The notes under the pieces were generated by a model, which was not told the DNA's origin, ran no database searches, and saw nothing but the letters and a program-made list of their open reading frames with translations. Made by a program: the position numbers and the translations under genes. From the IMG/VR virus record IMGVR_UViG_3300048552_000055, positions 1-37,572 of that record: a DNA stretch of 37,572 bases; one strand, 5' to 3'. The DNA comes from a virus. Below are positions 31,523 to 37,572 of this stretch, in pieces; the stretch's first letter is position 1, and each line of letters starts with the position of its first letter.

Positions 31523-31862
31523 TTTATTGTTATCTGGTTGTACGGCATCCGGTGTCACCAATGCGTTCCGTTATGGTGCGGATGATTATAAGTTCCTAGA
31601 AAAGGAATATGAGAATCTAAGCCCAAAGGTTAACTTTGTTTTGTTGAAGAACCAAGCTGAGTACAACTCTGCTCGTAAGAAAAAGTTAGGTGTAAAGTGG
31701 GATTCGGTGAGTGCGTTTACTCTATGGATTCCGTCAACAGGTGAGTGTACAGTTTATATTAAAGACCCTGAGTGGCAATGGGAACCAGAGTTGATTGGGC
31801 ATGAAGTTGCTCACTGTATCTGGGGAAGATACCACCAAGGTAAAAAAGGATTGAAACCATAA
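31485..31862 (+). CDS. Lipoprotein with HExxH motif
   Basis: A 125-aa protein. Signal peptide with lipobox L16-S-G-C19 predicts a lipid-anchored protein in the cell envelope. H106-E-V-A-H110 followed by H117 (HEVAHCIWGRYH) resembles a metzincin zinc site, but the gap to the third His is one residue longer than the standard HExxHxxGxxH. TGECTVYIKDPEW lies before it. It could be a small periplasmic metallopeptidase, or a lysis or exclusion lipoprotein. The start overlaps the DUF3310 gene. Confidence 0.68.
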   Translation: MRLSSYIYTITLSLLLSGCTASGVTNAFRYGADDYKFLEKEYENLSPKVNFVLLKNQAEYNSARKKKLGVKWDSVSAFTLWIPSTGECTVYIKDPEWQWEPELIGHEVAHCIWGRYHQGKKGLKP

Positions 31863-31867
31863 TTATT

Positions 31868-31944
31868 GGAGCGGTAGTTCAGTTGGTTAGAATACCGGCC
31901 TGTCACGCCGGGGGTCGCGGGTTCGAGTCCCGTCCGCTCCGCCA
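31868..31944 (+). tRNA. tRNA-Asp (anticodon GTC)
   Basis: Acceptor GGAGCGG (31868-31874) pairs with CCGCTCC (31934-31940), then G and CCA. Anticodon stem CCGGC/GCCGG, loop CTGTCAC, anticodon GTC. Confidence 0.95.
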
Positions 31945-31965
31945 ACTTTATAGAAAGGATAGTTT

Positions 31966-32178
31966 ATGAGAGGTAAGGCAGAAGATCGCCGTCGCCGTGA
32001 AGGCGCACTAGAGAGACTCACAGAGTCAAAGTTCTTTGAGAAGAACAACAAGAAAGGGGTTGCTCGAACTGAGCAACAGTGGCAGAAGCGTAAGGACAAG
32101 GAGATCGAGATTCTCGAAACTTATCTTGGTATTCGTCAACCCGCTAAGAAGAAAAGAGAGGAGATTATCCTCGACTAA
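31966..32178 (+). CDS. Highly charged small protein
   Basis: A 70-aa, strongly basic, probably helical protein (MRGKAEDRRRREGALERL; EKNNKKG; QPAKKKREEI). It lies between tRNA-Asp and tRNA-Tyr with a GAAAGGATAG ribosome site. A nucleic-acid-binding role would fit the charge but is not shown. Confidence 0.65.
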   Translation: MRGKAEDRRRREGALERLTESKFFEKNNKKGVARTEQQWQKRKDKEIEILETYLGIRQPAKKKREEIILD

Positions 32179-32183
32179 ATATC

Positions 32184-32267
32184 GGGGAGGTTCCAGAGCG
32201 GTCAAATGGATCAGACTGTAAATCTGACGCGAGAGCTTCGGTGGTTCGAATCCACCTCTCCCCACCA
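32184..32267 (+). tRNA. tRNA-Tyr (anticodon GTA)
   Basis: Acceptor GGGGAGG (32184-32190) pairs with TCTCCCC (32257-32263), one G-U; A and CCA follow. Anticodon stem TCAGA/TCTGA, loop CTGTAAA, anticodon GTA. Class II variable arm. Confidence 0.95.
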
Positions 32268-32371
32268 TTTAGTCTCGGAATGACTTTAAACTTGCACTGG
32301 TCGTTACGCCCGTCACCTGAGTATGTGGAAAACTGCTCAACACACAAACACACACACAAAAGGAGACAATT

Positions 32372-32584
32372 ATGTCTAATCCAAACCCATACGAACTTCG
32401 GTTCCAAATCTTTAACGAAGCAAGAAATGTCCTAACAGATGAGTACTGGGCTAAAGTAAATCGCCGAGAAGTTTTGATTGAAACTGGTGGCGTCGATACC
32501 GTCCCAGAATTTCCGACATACCCTACTATGGAAGATATCATGGAAAGGGTTCAGGTCATCAACGAGTTTGTTTCAAACAGCTAA
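32372..32584 (+). CDS. Hypothetical protein abutting tRNA-Pro
   Basis: A 70-aa acidic protein starting MSNPNPYELRFQIFNEARN; similar starts are familiar from marine T4-like phages, without known function. It has a strong AAGGAG ribosome site, preceded by a short CA-rich stretch (32340-32358). Its TAA (32582-32584) is immediately followed by the first base of tRNA-Pro. Confidence 0.7.
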   Translation: MSNPNPYELRFQIFNEARNVLTDEYWAKVNRREVLIETGGVDTVPEFPTYPTMEDIMERVQVINEFVSNS

Positions 32585-32661
32585 CGGAGATTGGCGCAGT
32601 CTGGTAGCGCATTCGCTTTGGGAGCGAAGGGTCGTAGGTTCGAATCCTACATCTCCGACCA
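32585..32661 (+). tRNA. tRNA-Pro (anticodon TGG)
   Basis: Acceptor CGGAGAT (32585-32591) pairs with ATCTCCG (32651-32657), then A and CCA. Anticodon stem TTCGC/GCGAA, loop TTTGGGA, anticodon TGG. Confidence 0.95.
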
Positions 32662-32728
32662 AGGAATAAGGGTCTCATTCCCCTTTACAAATAACTGAAT
32701 GAGTGGTGCCCAGTAGAGCAAACAGGTT

Positions 32729-32803
32729 TGGGGTGTCGCCAAGTGGTAAGGCAACGGGTTTTGATCCCGTCATTCGTAGGTTCGAATCCTTCCACCCCAG
32801 CCA
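32729..32803 (+). tRNA. tRNA-Gln (anticodon TTG)
   Basis: Acceptor TGGGGTG (32729-32735) pairs with CACCCCA (32793-32799), then G and CCA. Anticodon stem ACGGG/CCCGT, loop TTTTGAT, anticodon TTG. The T stem GTAGG/CCTTC has a T-T mismatch at its second pair. Confidence 0.93.
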
Positions 32804-32813
32804 ACTTTTCTAC

Positions 32814-32890
<77 letters not shown>

Positions 32891-32911
32891 GAAAATAAAA
32901 ATAAAAAAGAG

Positions 32912-32940
32912 TTGACAAACGTCATACAATGATGTATGAT
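32912..32940 (+). promoter_or_regulatory. Sigma-70 promoter for tRNA-Ser and the peroxidase
   Basis: TTGACA 32912-32917, 17-bp spacer, TATGAT 32935-32940, twelve nt before tRNA-Ser. Confidence 0.8.
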
Positions 32941-32952
32941 GTACGTATAAAT

Positions 32953-33043
32953 CGAGGGATGGCAGAGCGGTTGAATGCACCAGTCTTGAAAACTGGCATA
33001 CGTTAATAGCGTATCTAGGGTTCGAATCCCTATCCCTCGGCCA
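32953..33043 (+). tRNA. tRNA-Ser (anticodon TGA)
   Basis: Acceptor CGAGGGA (32953-32959) pairs with TCCCTCG (33033-33039), then G and CCA. Anticodon stem CCAGT/ACTGG, loop CTTGAAA, anticodon TGA. A 91-nt class II tRNA with a long variable arm. Confidence 0.95.
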
Positions 33044-33082
33044 TTTTATTATAGAAGACGAGTTTTGAGAGGCTCTTATATT

Positions 33083-34492
33083 ATGAAAAACCTACTAACT
33101 GTAGCATTATGCACAACTGTACTTAGCGCATGTTCAGGTGGCAGTTCTAATTCTGCACCAGAACCAGTGACCGTGACACCCCCATCTGCACCAGAACCGA
33201 CAGCACTAGAGGTCGCAGTTGATGATCTGAAACAGTTGATGAGTTCATCATCCCCTACAGGTTCCTATGAAGGATATATTCTCCCAGAGAGTGACGACTT
33301 CCTAAACATTCCCCAAGACCCCAGTAACCCAATCACCGCAGAGAAGGTAGCACTGGGACAGTTGATCTATCATGAGACTGGTATCACCGACGGCAACATC
33401 GCGGGTATGGAAGATACTTTCTCTTGTGCATCATGTCACAACGCACAGAACGGATTCAAGTCCGGTATTCGTCAAGGTATTGGCGAAGGTGGTGTCGGTT
33501 TTGATCATCGTATGATTGCTGAGGGTGTCAATCCCGAAGACATCGATGTACAACCCGTCACATCACCTACAGTACTGAACACTGCCTACCAAGAAGTCAT
33601 GTTGTGGAATGGTCAGTTCGGTAACGTCATTGGTGGTATCGTCAATGTTGGTATTGATCCGGATCGTCACTTTACAGAAGGTACTCCCAAAGAGGCTAAC
33701 CTACGTAGTCTCGCCGGTCTAGAAACACAGGCAGTTGCGGGACTTGGTGTTCACCGTATGAATGTGGAAGAGGGTTCTATCCTAACCACCAACGAGAAAT
33801 ATCAGATGATGTTCGAAGCGGCATATGGTACGTCACAACCGCACGATATGTTGGAAGCGGCATCTTTTGCAATTGCCGCATACGAGAGAACCATTCTCGC
33901 AAACCAAGCACCATTTCAAGACTTCCTACGAGGTGACGAAGAGGCATTGACCCTAGAAGAAGTAGAAGGTGCGAAAGTATTCTTCGGTAAAGGTCAGTGT
34001 GCCGGTTGTCATAACGGTCCCGCTCTTTCATCTCCTGTCGGTTCTCTTGCCAGTGAGATGTTTATGACACTTGGATTTCATGACCTAGATATATGGGATG
34101 ACGTAGTTGGTGATGTAAACGAAGCGACCAAAGCGGGACGTGGTGGTTTTACGGGTGACGATATGGATAAGTTCGCGTTCAAAGTACCACCACTTTACAA
34201 CCTTATAGATACTACTGTATTCGGTCATGGTGCGTCGTTCTCTAGTGTAGAAGATGTAGTACGATACAAAGTTGCCGCATCACCTCAACATCCTCAAGTA
34301 GAGATTGTTGATCTAGACTATAGGTTCACACCACTTGACTTGACTGAAGAAGAAATTGCTAACCTAGTTACGTTCTTAGAGACAAGTCTGTACGATCCTG
34401 AGTTGATGCGATACGTACCGGAAGAATTACCTAGTGGTTTGTGTGTCACTAATAATGATGAAGAATCACGACGTGACTTAGGATGCGACTAA
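33083..34492 (+). CDS. Di-heme cytochrome c peroxidase/MauG-family lipoprotein
   Basis: A 469-aa protein. Signal peptide and lipobox L14-S-A-C17 predict a lipid-anchored periplasmic protein, followed by a Pro/Ser-rich linker to about residue 40. Two c-type heme sites are present: C115-A-S-C-H119 and C306-A-G-C-H310, in the usual two-domain order. Family segments include AIAAYERTILANQAPF and GAKVFFGKGQC. Bacterial enzymes reduce hydrogen peroxide with electrons from cytochrome c; MauG relatives oxidise other substrates. It is longer than typical peroxidases (about 330 aa). Heme attachment would need the host Ccm system. ATG 33083 is preferred over TTG 33065 because the signal peptide starts there. 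Co-transcribed with tRNA-Ser. Confidence 0.92.
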   Translation: MKNLLTVALCTTVLSACSGGSSNSAPEPVTVTPPSAPEPTALEVAVDDLKQLMSSSSPTGSYEGYILPESDDFLNIPQDPSNPITAEKVALGQLIYHETGITDGNIAGMEDTFSCASCHNAQNGFKSGIRQGIGEGGVGFDHRMIAEGVNPEDIDVQPVTSPTVLNTAYQEVMLWNGQFGNVIGGIVNVGIDPDRHFTEGTPKEANLRSLAGLETQAVAGLGVHRMNVEEGSILTTNEKYQMMFEAAYGTSQPHDMLEAASFAIAAYERTILANQAPFQDFLRGDEEALTLEEVEGAKVFFGKGQCAGCHNGPALSSPVGSLASEMFMTLGFHDLDIWDDVVGDVNEATKAGRGGFTGDDMDKFAFKVPPLYNLIDTTVFGHGASFSSVEDVVRYKVAASPQHPQVEIVDLDYRFTPLDLTEEEIANLVTFLETSLYDPELMRYVPEELPSGLCVTNNDEESRRDLGCD

Positions 34493-34499
34493 ATGTATT

Positions 34500-34575
34500 G
34501 CGGGTATAGCTCATTTGGTAGAGCGCAACCTTGCCAAGGTTGAGGCGGTCGGTTCAAACCCGACTACCCGCTCCA
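34500..34575 (+). tRNA. tRNA-Gly (anticodon GCC)
   Basis: Acceptor GCGGGTA (34500-34506) pairs with TACCCGC (34565-34571), then T and CCA. Anticodon stem CAACC/GGTTG, loop TTGCCAA, anticodon GCC. Starts 7 nt after the peroxidase stop. Confidence 0.95.
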
Positions 34576-34601
34576 ATAAACTGATCATAAATGACATCAA
34601 A

Positions 34602-34751
34602 ATGGTAAGTAAAAACGACATCACCGGAGACGCAATACAGTCCAAGACGTTATCAAAACAAGGTAGAGATAACTGGGATAAAATCTTCGGTAAAGATAAA
34701 AAGACAGTCGAATCTGTCAAAAAAGTAAAGGATATAAATAGTAAAAAGTAA
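34602..34751 (+). CDS. 49-aa hypothetical basic protein
   Basis: ATG 34602 begins MVSKNDITGDAIQSKTLSKQ; GRDNWDKIFGK follows and the end is Lys-rich. The I-T-G-D ... N-x-D-x-I-F-G-K pattern is familiar from small uncharacterised marine phage proteins. The open frame extends upstream into tRNA-Gly, but that part would translate the tRNA and is rejected. The ribosome site is weak. Confidence 0.6.
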   Translation: MVSKNDITGDAIQSKTLSKQGRDNWDKIFGKDKKTVESVKKVKDINSKK

Positions 34752-34756
34752 AGTTT

Positions 34757-34832
34757 GGGGTTATAGCTCAGTAGGGAGAGCGTCTGGTTTGCATCCAGAA
34801 GGTCGTGGGTTCGATTCCCTCTAACTCCACCA
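34757..34832 (+). tRNA. tRNA-Ala (anticodon TGC)
   Basis: Acceptor GGGGTTA (34757-34763) pairs with TAACTCC (34822-34828), one G-U; A and CCA follow. Anticodon stem TCTGG/CCAGA, loop TTTGCAT, anticodon TGC. The T stem GTGGG/CCCTC has a T-T mismatch at its second pair, as in tRNA-Gln. Confidence 0.94.
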
Positions 34833-34836
34833 TTTT

Positions 34837-34997
34837 CCCCACACAGTACGGGGCTCGGTACACGAGATGGAATTGCGCATACTTTAGCGCACTAACTTGA
34901 TAACTGCGATCTCTCAAACGTGCATGTTATAAATGCCAAGGCAGCAAGTTCAGTCCACCGACACAAACGTACCCTTCGGAGCCCTGTACTTGTGGGG
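34837..34997 (+). ncRNA. Candidate structured noncoding RNA at the end of the tRNA cluster
   Basis: The 268-nt gap between tRNA-Ala and the next gene has no ORF. Its ends pair in a 19-bp helix: 34837-34843 with 34991-34997 and, after a bulged C34844, 34845-34856 with 34979-34990 (one G-U). Inside: 34857-34861 pairs with 34969-34973; hairpin 34874-34878/34887-34891; 34894-34899 with 34945-34950 continuing into 34904-34907 with 34941-34944; hairpin 34922-34925/34933-34936. GAGAT 34864-34868 could pair with ATCTC 34909-34913 as a pseudoknot. No U-run follows, so it is not a terminator. T4 encodes stable RNAs C and D among its tRNAs; this may be an analogue. I do not recognise it as tmRNA, RNase P or an intron. 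Confidence 0.6.
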
Positions 34998-35040
34998 ATT
35001 CTTATGTGACCAATACCATAAAAATAGTCATCTTTCGTTA

Positions 35041-35070
35041 TTGACAAACGTTTCTAAAATATGTTATACT
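35041..35070 (+). promoter_or_regulatory. Sigma-70 promoter for the RecB-like nuclease
   Basis: TTGACA 35041-35046, 18-bp spacer, TATACT 35065-35070, leading to ATG 35102. Confidence 0.7.
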
Positions 35071-35101
35071 ACTTGTATATTGAATTGAATTGGACTATAT
35101 T

Positions 35102-35821
35102 ATGTTTACACACAAATCGATACCTTTGACCGAAATGACTACTGTCACTACAGACATGGGTCGGCAATACGAAACTCCCGAAGGTATTCAACTACCTTCT
35201 ATCACTACGGTCCTTTCTATACTGTCTCGTGACTCCATTGCTAAATGGCGAGCACGTGTCGGTGAGAAAGAAGCAAACCGTATCTCCTATCGCGCATCTA
35301 CGCGTGGTACTGCGGTTCACGAAATCTGTGAACAGTACGTAAACAACGACCCCGACTATGACAAGTACATGGCGATGAATATCGACACTGGTGAACAGAC
35401 GTTGACCAAACGTACTCCCGATCTAATCGAGTCTTTCCTGAAACTCAAACCCATCCTTGACGAACGTCTTGGTACCGTCTATGCTCAAGAAGCGCCACTG
35501 TACTCTACCCATTTGGGTGTCGCTGGTCGTGTGGATTGCGTGGCTGAGTTCGATGGTAAACCTTCCATCATTGACTACAAGACTTCCATGAAACCAAAAC
35601 GTCTTGATTGGATCAAGAACTATTTCATGCAAGAGTCCGCATATTCAATCATGTGGGAAGAACGCACTGGAATGCCTATCACTCAACTCGTGACAATTAT
35701 CTCTGTCGACAACCATGAACCACAGGTGTTTATCGAACATCGTGACAACTGGGTGCGTCCATTACGAGATACTATCGCTCAATATAACGAAGAAAATTCT
35801 CACAATTCCCTTGACATATAA
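35102..35821 (+). CDS. PD-(D/E)xK exonuclease (RecB/Cas4-like fold)
   Basis: A 239-aa nuclease. TRGTAVHEICE supplies the motif His; GVAGRVDCVAEFDGKPSIIDYKTS contains the catalytic Asp and the D-Y-K pair; QESAYSIMWEE is the following Q-x-x-x-Y motif. This set defines the RecB-type nuclease branch (Cas4, lambda exonuclease relatives). Marine T4-like phages often have such a gene near the structural region; it may process DNA ends or degrade host DNA. ATG 35102 is preferred to the frame start at 35090, which would lie within the leader. Confidence 0.88.
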   Translation: MFTHKSIPLTEMTTVTTDMGRQYETPEGIQLPSITTVLSILSRDSIAKWRARVGEKEANRISYRASTRGTAVHEICEQYVNNDPDYDKYMAMNIDTGEQTLTKRTPDLIESFLKLKPILDERLGTVYAQEAPLYSTHLGVAGRVDCVAEFDGKPSIIDYKTSMKPKRLDWIKNYFMQESAYSIMWEERTGMPITQLVTIISVDNHEPQVFIEHRDNWVRPLRDTIAQYNEENSHNSLDI

Positions 35822-35838
35822 ATAGTATCTGTTATACT
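35811..35838 (+). promoter_or_regulatory. Overlapping sigma-70 promoter for the capsid-tagged genes
   Basis: TTGACA 35811-35816, 16-bp spacer, TATACT 35833-35838. Its spacer contains the exact late box at 35817-35824, so early and late polymerase forms would compete for the same site. Confidence 0.65.
35817..35824 (+). promoter_or_regulatory. T4-type late promoter box
   Basis: Exact TATAAATA 45 nt before ATG 35869, upstream of two genes whose products carry capsid-targeting-like N-termini. Confidence 0.72.
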
Positions 35839-35868
35839 TACCATATCAAATTATAGGGAATTTGATCG

Positions 35869-37155
35869 ATGATATCATTCAAATCATTCTTATCAGAAGA
35901 GGTCAATGTGTCCGACCTACCGGATGTATTCGGTGACCTGTCTGTTGAGAAAAAATCCGAAAACAGTAAGACCACAGTATTTGTTGTTCGGTCAGGAGAC
36001 CGTCTCACGGACAGGGATGAGATCGCTCGTGACCTAAACCAAGCGGGTGTCAAGGCAGAAGTTCGTGAGAAGTCTGGGCAGTCAGTTGACCCTATATTCA
36101 TTGATTCTGGTTTCGATACCAAAGTAGTTATTCTGGTAAAACCTAAGTCCGGTGGTATCGGTGAGACCACTCTAAACGCATCTATTACAGAACTGTTCCC
36201 TGCCATCGCGTGGGAAACGGGTTACACGATGACGACCAGTGTACAAGATTTCTATGATCACCTATTGAAACAGGACCCTAAAACTCTAACCTGTGTTCAA
36301 CCGTCCGATGCTCAAGCAGCAATCGATACCATCCAGAAGGCGTCTGAATCTTCCAAGTTCACTGAGAAGATGTTGAACGCGATGGGCGTCTACAAGTATC
36401 TGCAAGAAGAAAACAAGAACAAATCAATCAAACAGGTCTATTGGGGATATCGTGCAAAACCTACGGGTGTCCCTAAGAACCATCCCGGCGATATCTTTAT
36501 TGAGTTTACCGATGGTGCAATGTTGGGAGTATCCCTCAAAGCGGGTGGTAAGAAGACCAAAGAACCTAAACTCAACACCTACGTCAATCCTATCTTCACG
36601 TCCTTCAAGAAACAACGTAATGTAAGTGTCCTTCGCAGACAACTGCACACCGATGTCTATTCTAAGATACAAGGTATGCCACCTAGTGGTGCATATGACA
36701 AATCCAAGAAACGAGTTACTTCTGGACTACTAGTAAAGTTGAATCGTGATGACAGTGCCAAATATGAGGAACTGTACGACAAACACTTGGAGACATGTCG
36801 TAAGGCTGTCATTGACCTTTTCAATACAGATAAGGATAAGACTCTAGACTATATCCGGACAGAAATATTGAGGGACGCACCCGACGTTCCTACCAAAGTT
36901 ATCAAAGCGGTAAAGGACGGTTTTGAAGAGATCACTTCGAATGATGAACTAGGTGTATTTTTGCCTATGGTAAAGTTCGTTCGTGCATATCCATCTACCA
37001 CATCAAAACAGAATTGGTTCATTGAACTAAAGTCGAAAGACGATAATGTGACTATGGAGATGTCCATACGAACTAATAAAGCGGGTAGTGCGGGTCAAAA
37101 GAAACTGGGACAATTTTTCAATTTAGCAGTCAAATATAATTCACTGAGTACATAA
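35869..37155 (+). CDS. Large hypothetical protein with capsid-targeting N-terminus and nuclease-like motif
   Basis: A 428-aa protein. MISFKSFLSE|E at the N-terminus is a T4-like capsid-targeting pattern with an LxE cleavage site. About residue 205, GDIFIEFTDG...GVSLKAGGKK resembles a PD-(D/E)xK core (D-x...-S-x-K) as found in restriction-like nucleases, but the glutamate position is Ser, so activity is uncertain. The rest is alpha/beta with many Lys. It is the first gene after the late box at 35817, and its stop overlaps the next start. It may be a head-internal protein delivered with the DNA. Family not identified. Confidence 0.65.
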   Translation: MISFKSFLSEEVNVSDLPDVFGDLSVEKKSENSKTTVFVVRSGDRLTDRDEIARDLNQAGVKAEVREKSGQSVDPIFIDSGFDTKVVILVKPKSGGIGETTLNASITELFPAIAWETGYTMTTSVQDFYDHLLKQDPKTLTCVQPSDAQAAIDTIQKASESSKFTEKMLNAMGVYKYLQEENKNKSIKQVYWGYRAKPTGVPKNHPGDIFIEFTDGAMLGVSLKAGGKKTKEPKLNTYVNPIFTSFKKQRNVSVLRRQLHTDVYSKIQGMPPSGAYDKSKKRVTSGLLVKLNRDDSAKYEELYDKHLETCRKAVIDLFNTDKDKTLDYIRTEILRDAPDVPTKVIKAVKDGFEEITSNDELGVFLPMVKFVRAYPSTTSKQNWFIELKSKDDNVTMEMSIRTNKAGSAGQKKLGQFFNLAVKYNSLST

Positions 37156-37572
37156 TGGAAAACTTCGCAAACTTCATTACAGAGCAAAAGAATACGCATA
37201 TGACTCACATCGAGGACAAAGTCCTGTACGGTGGAGTTTCTGGTACGCGTGAAGCTATCAATGCGTTACGTGGTTTGCGAGACATGTTAGCGGGAAAGGG
37301 TGCGGGCAATGTATCTGTCAAATGGGACGGTGCGCCCGCAATCTTTTGTGGAGAGGACCCAAGTGACGGTAAGTTCTTTGTTGCTAAGAAAGGTATCTTC
37401 AACAAGAACCCAAAGGTATATAAGACCGACGCAGACATCGACGCAGACACCAAGGGCGACCTGAACTCTAAGTTGAAAGACGCACTCAAGTATTTACCAT
37501 CCCTAGGAATCAAGGGTGTCATACAAGGTGACTTTTTATTCGGTGACGGAGATGTCTCTACTAAGACCATCG
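37155..37572 (+). CDS. Partial gene: ligase-like nucleotidyltransferase with capsid-targeting N-terminus (cut by window edge)
   Basis: 139 codons are visible with no stop before the window ends. The start MENFANFITE|Q is a third capsid-targeting-like N-terminus. VKWDGAPAIF contains K-x-D-G, the adenylation motif of ATP-dependent DNA/RNA ligases and capping enzymes; FFVAKKGIF and GVIQGDFLF downstream could be later ligase motifs. Proteins of this type in marine T4-like phages are annotated as DUF6267 or RNA-ligase-like (from memory, not verified). It overlaps the preceding stop by 1 nt and shares the late promoter at 35817. Confidence 0.65.
   Translation, partial: MENFANFITEQKNTHMTHIEDKVLYGGVSGTREAINALRGLRDMLAGKGAGNVSVKWDGAPAIFCGEDPSDGKFFVAKKGIFNKNPKVYKTDADIDADTKGDLNSKLKDALKYLPSLGIKGVIQGDFLFGDGDVSTKTI

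Noticed and set aside
32340-32358. CA-rich short repeat before the gene at 32372
   Set aside because: Too short and imperfect to be a meaningful repeat; probably just an unstructured leader.
34515-34601. N-terminal extension of the small protein at 34602
   Set aside because: This part lies in tRNA-Gly; ATG 34602 matches the conserved start pattern.
34837-34997. Interpretation of the folded element as terminator, tmRNA, RNase P RNA or group I intron
   Set aside because: No U-run, no tRNA-like acceptor or tag ORF, no RNase P core motifs that I recognise, and no split gene around it.

Overview
This 37.6-kb window is a contiguous piece of a T4-like (myovirus-type) phage genome. Every gene I could support is on the + strand. 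Genes are packed with 1-50 nt overlaps, and the order of core genes (gp55, gp47, gp46, gp45, gp44, gp62, regA, hsp20, gp43, uvsX, gp41) resembles the replication region of marine T4-like phages such as cyanomyoviruses and pelagic relatives. No photosystem or other photosynthesis gene is present. The accessory genes (isocitrate lyase, alternative oxidase, a periplasmic di-heme peroxidase, a SleB-type wall hydrolase, two lipoproteins) point to an aerobic Gram-negative heterotroph as host, probably marine. That host assignment is inference.

Layout. 1-5.3 kb: a small HExxH protein, a cytidylyltransferase-like protein, late sigma factor gp55, gp47/gp46 recombination nuclease, gp45 clamp. 5.3-7.4 kb: a possible RNA switch, a small membrane protein fused at its stop codon to tRNA-Thr, S-adenosylmethionine synthetase and an alternative oxidase. 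7.5-12.3 kb: clamp loader gp44/gp62, RegA, a cupin-type oxygenase, Hsp20, a PhyH-type oxygenase and a glycosyltransferase-like protein. 12.3-17.6 kb: DNA polymerase, then two consecutive restriction-modification pairs (D12-class adenine methylase with a BglII-like nuclease; EYK-motif nuclease with a beta-class methylase). 17.6-23.2 kb: an archaeo-eukaryotic-type primase, two UDP-sugar enzymes, UvsX and helicase gp41. 23.2-31.9 kb: many small genes, an oxygenase, a DsbA-like protein, an SGNH hydrolase, a capsid-tagged P-loop protein, a wall hydrolase and isocitrate lyase. 27.6-34.8 kb: the other eleven tRNAs (twelve in all), interleaved with small genes and the peroxidase. 34.84-35.0 kb: a strongly folded noncoding element. 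35.1-37.6 kb: a RecB-like nuclease and two genes with T4-type capsid-targeting N-termini, the last cut by the window edge.

Regulation is unusually legible. Most transcription units start at near-perfect TTGACA-17-TATAAT promoters, and three of them (DNA polymerase, D12 methylase, primase) place the ATG exactly 7 nt after the -10 box, so the transcripts should be leaderless. Exact T4 late-promoter boxes (TATAAATA) occur just upstream of the genes with capsid-targeting sequences. The polymerase, both methylases, the BglII-like nuclease and gp55 all end in a similar hydrophobic/acidic tail resembling sliding-clamp-binding peptides, which would tie modification, restriction and late transcription to the gp45 clamp. 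MetK would supply S-adenosylmethionine for the two methylases.

The most noteworthy items are the double restriction-modification cassette with clamp-binding tails, the leaderless promoter trio, the ~160-nt structured RNA beside the tRNAs, the capsid-tagged late proteins, and the respiration/carbon genes (isocitrate lyase, alternative oxidase, di-heme peroxidase). All functional calls come from reading motifs by eye; no database search was possible.
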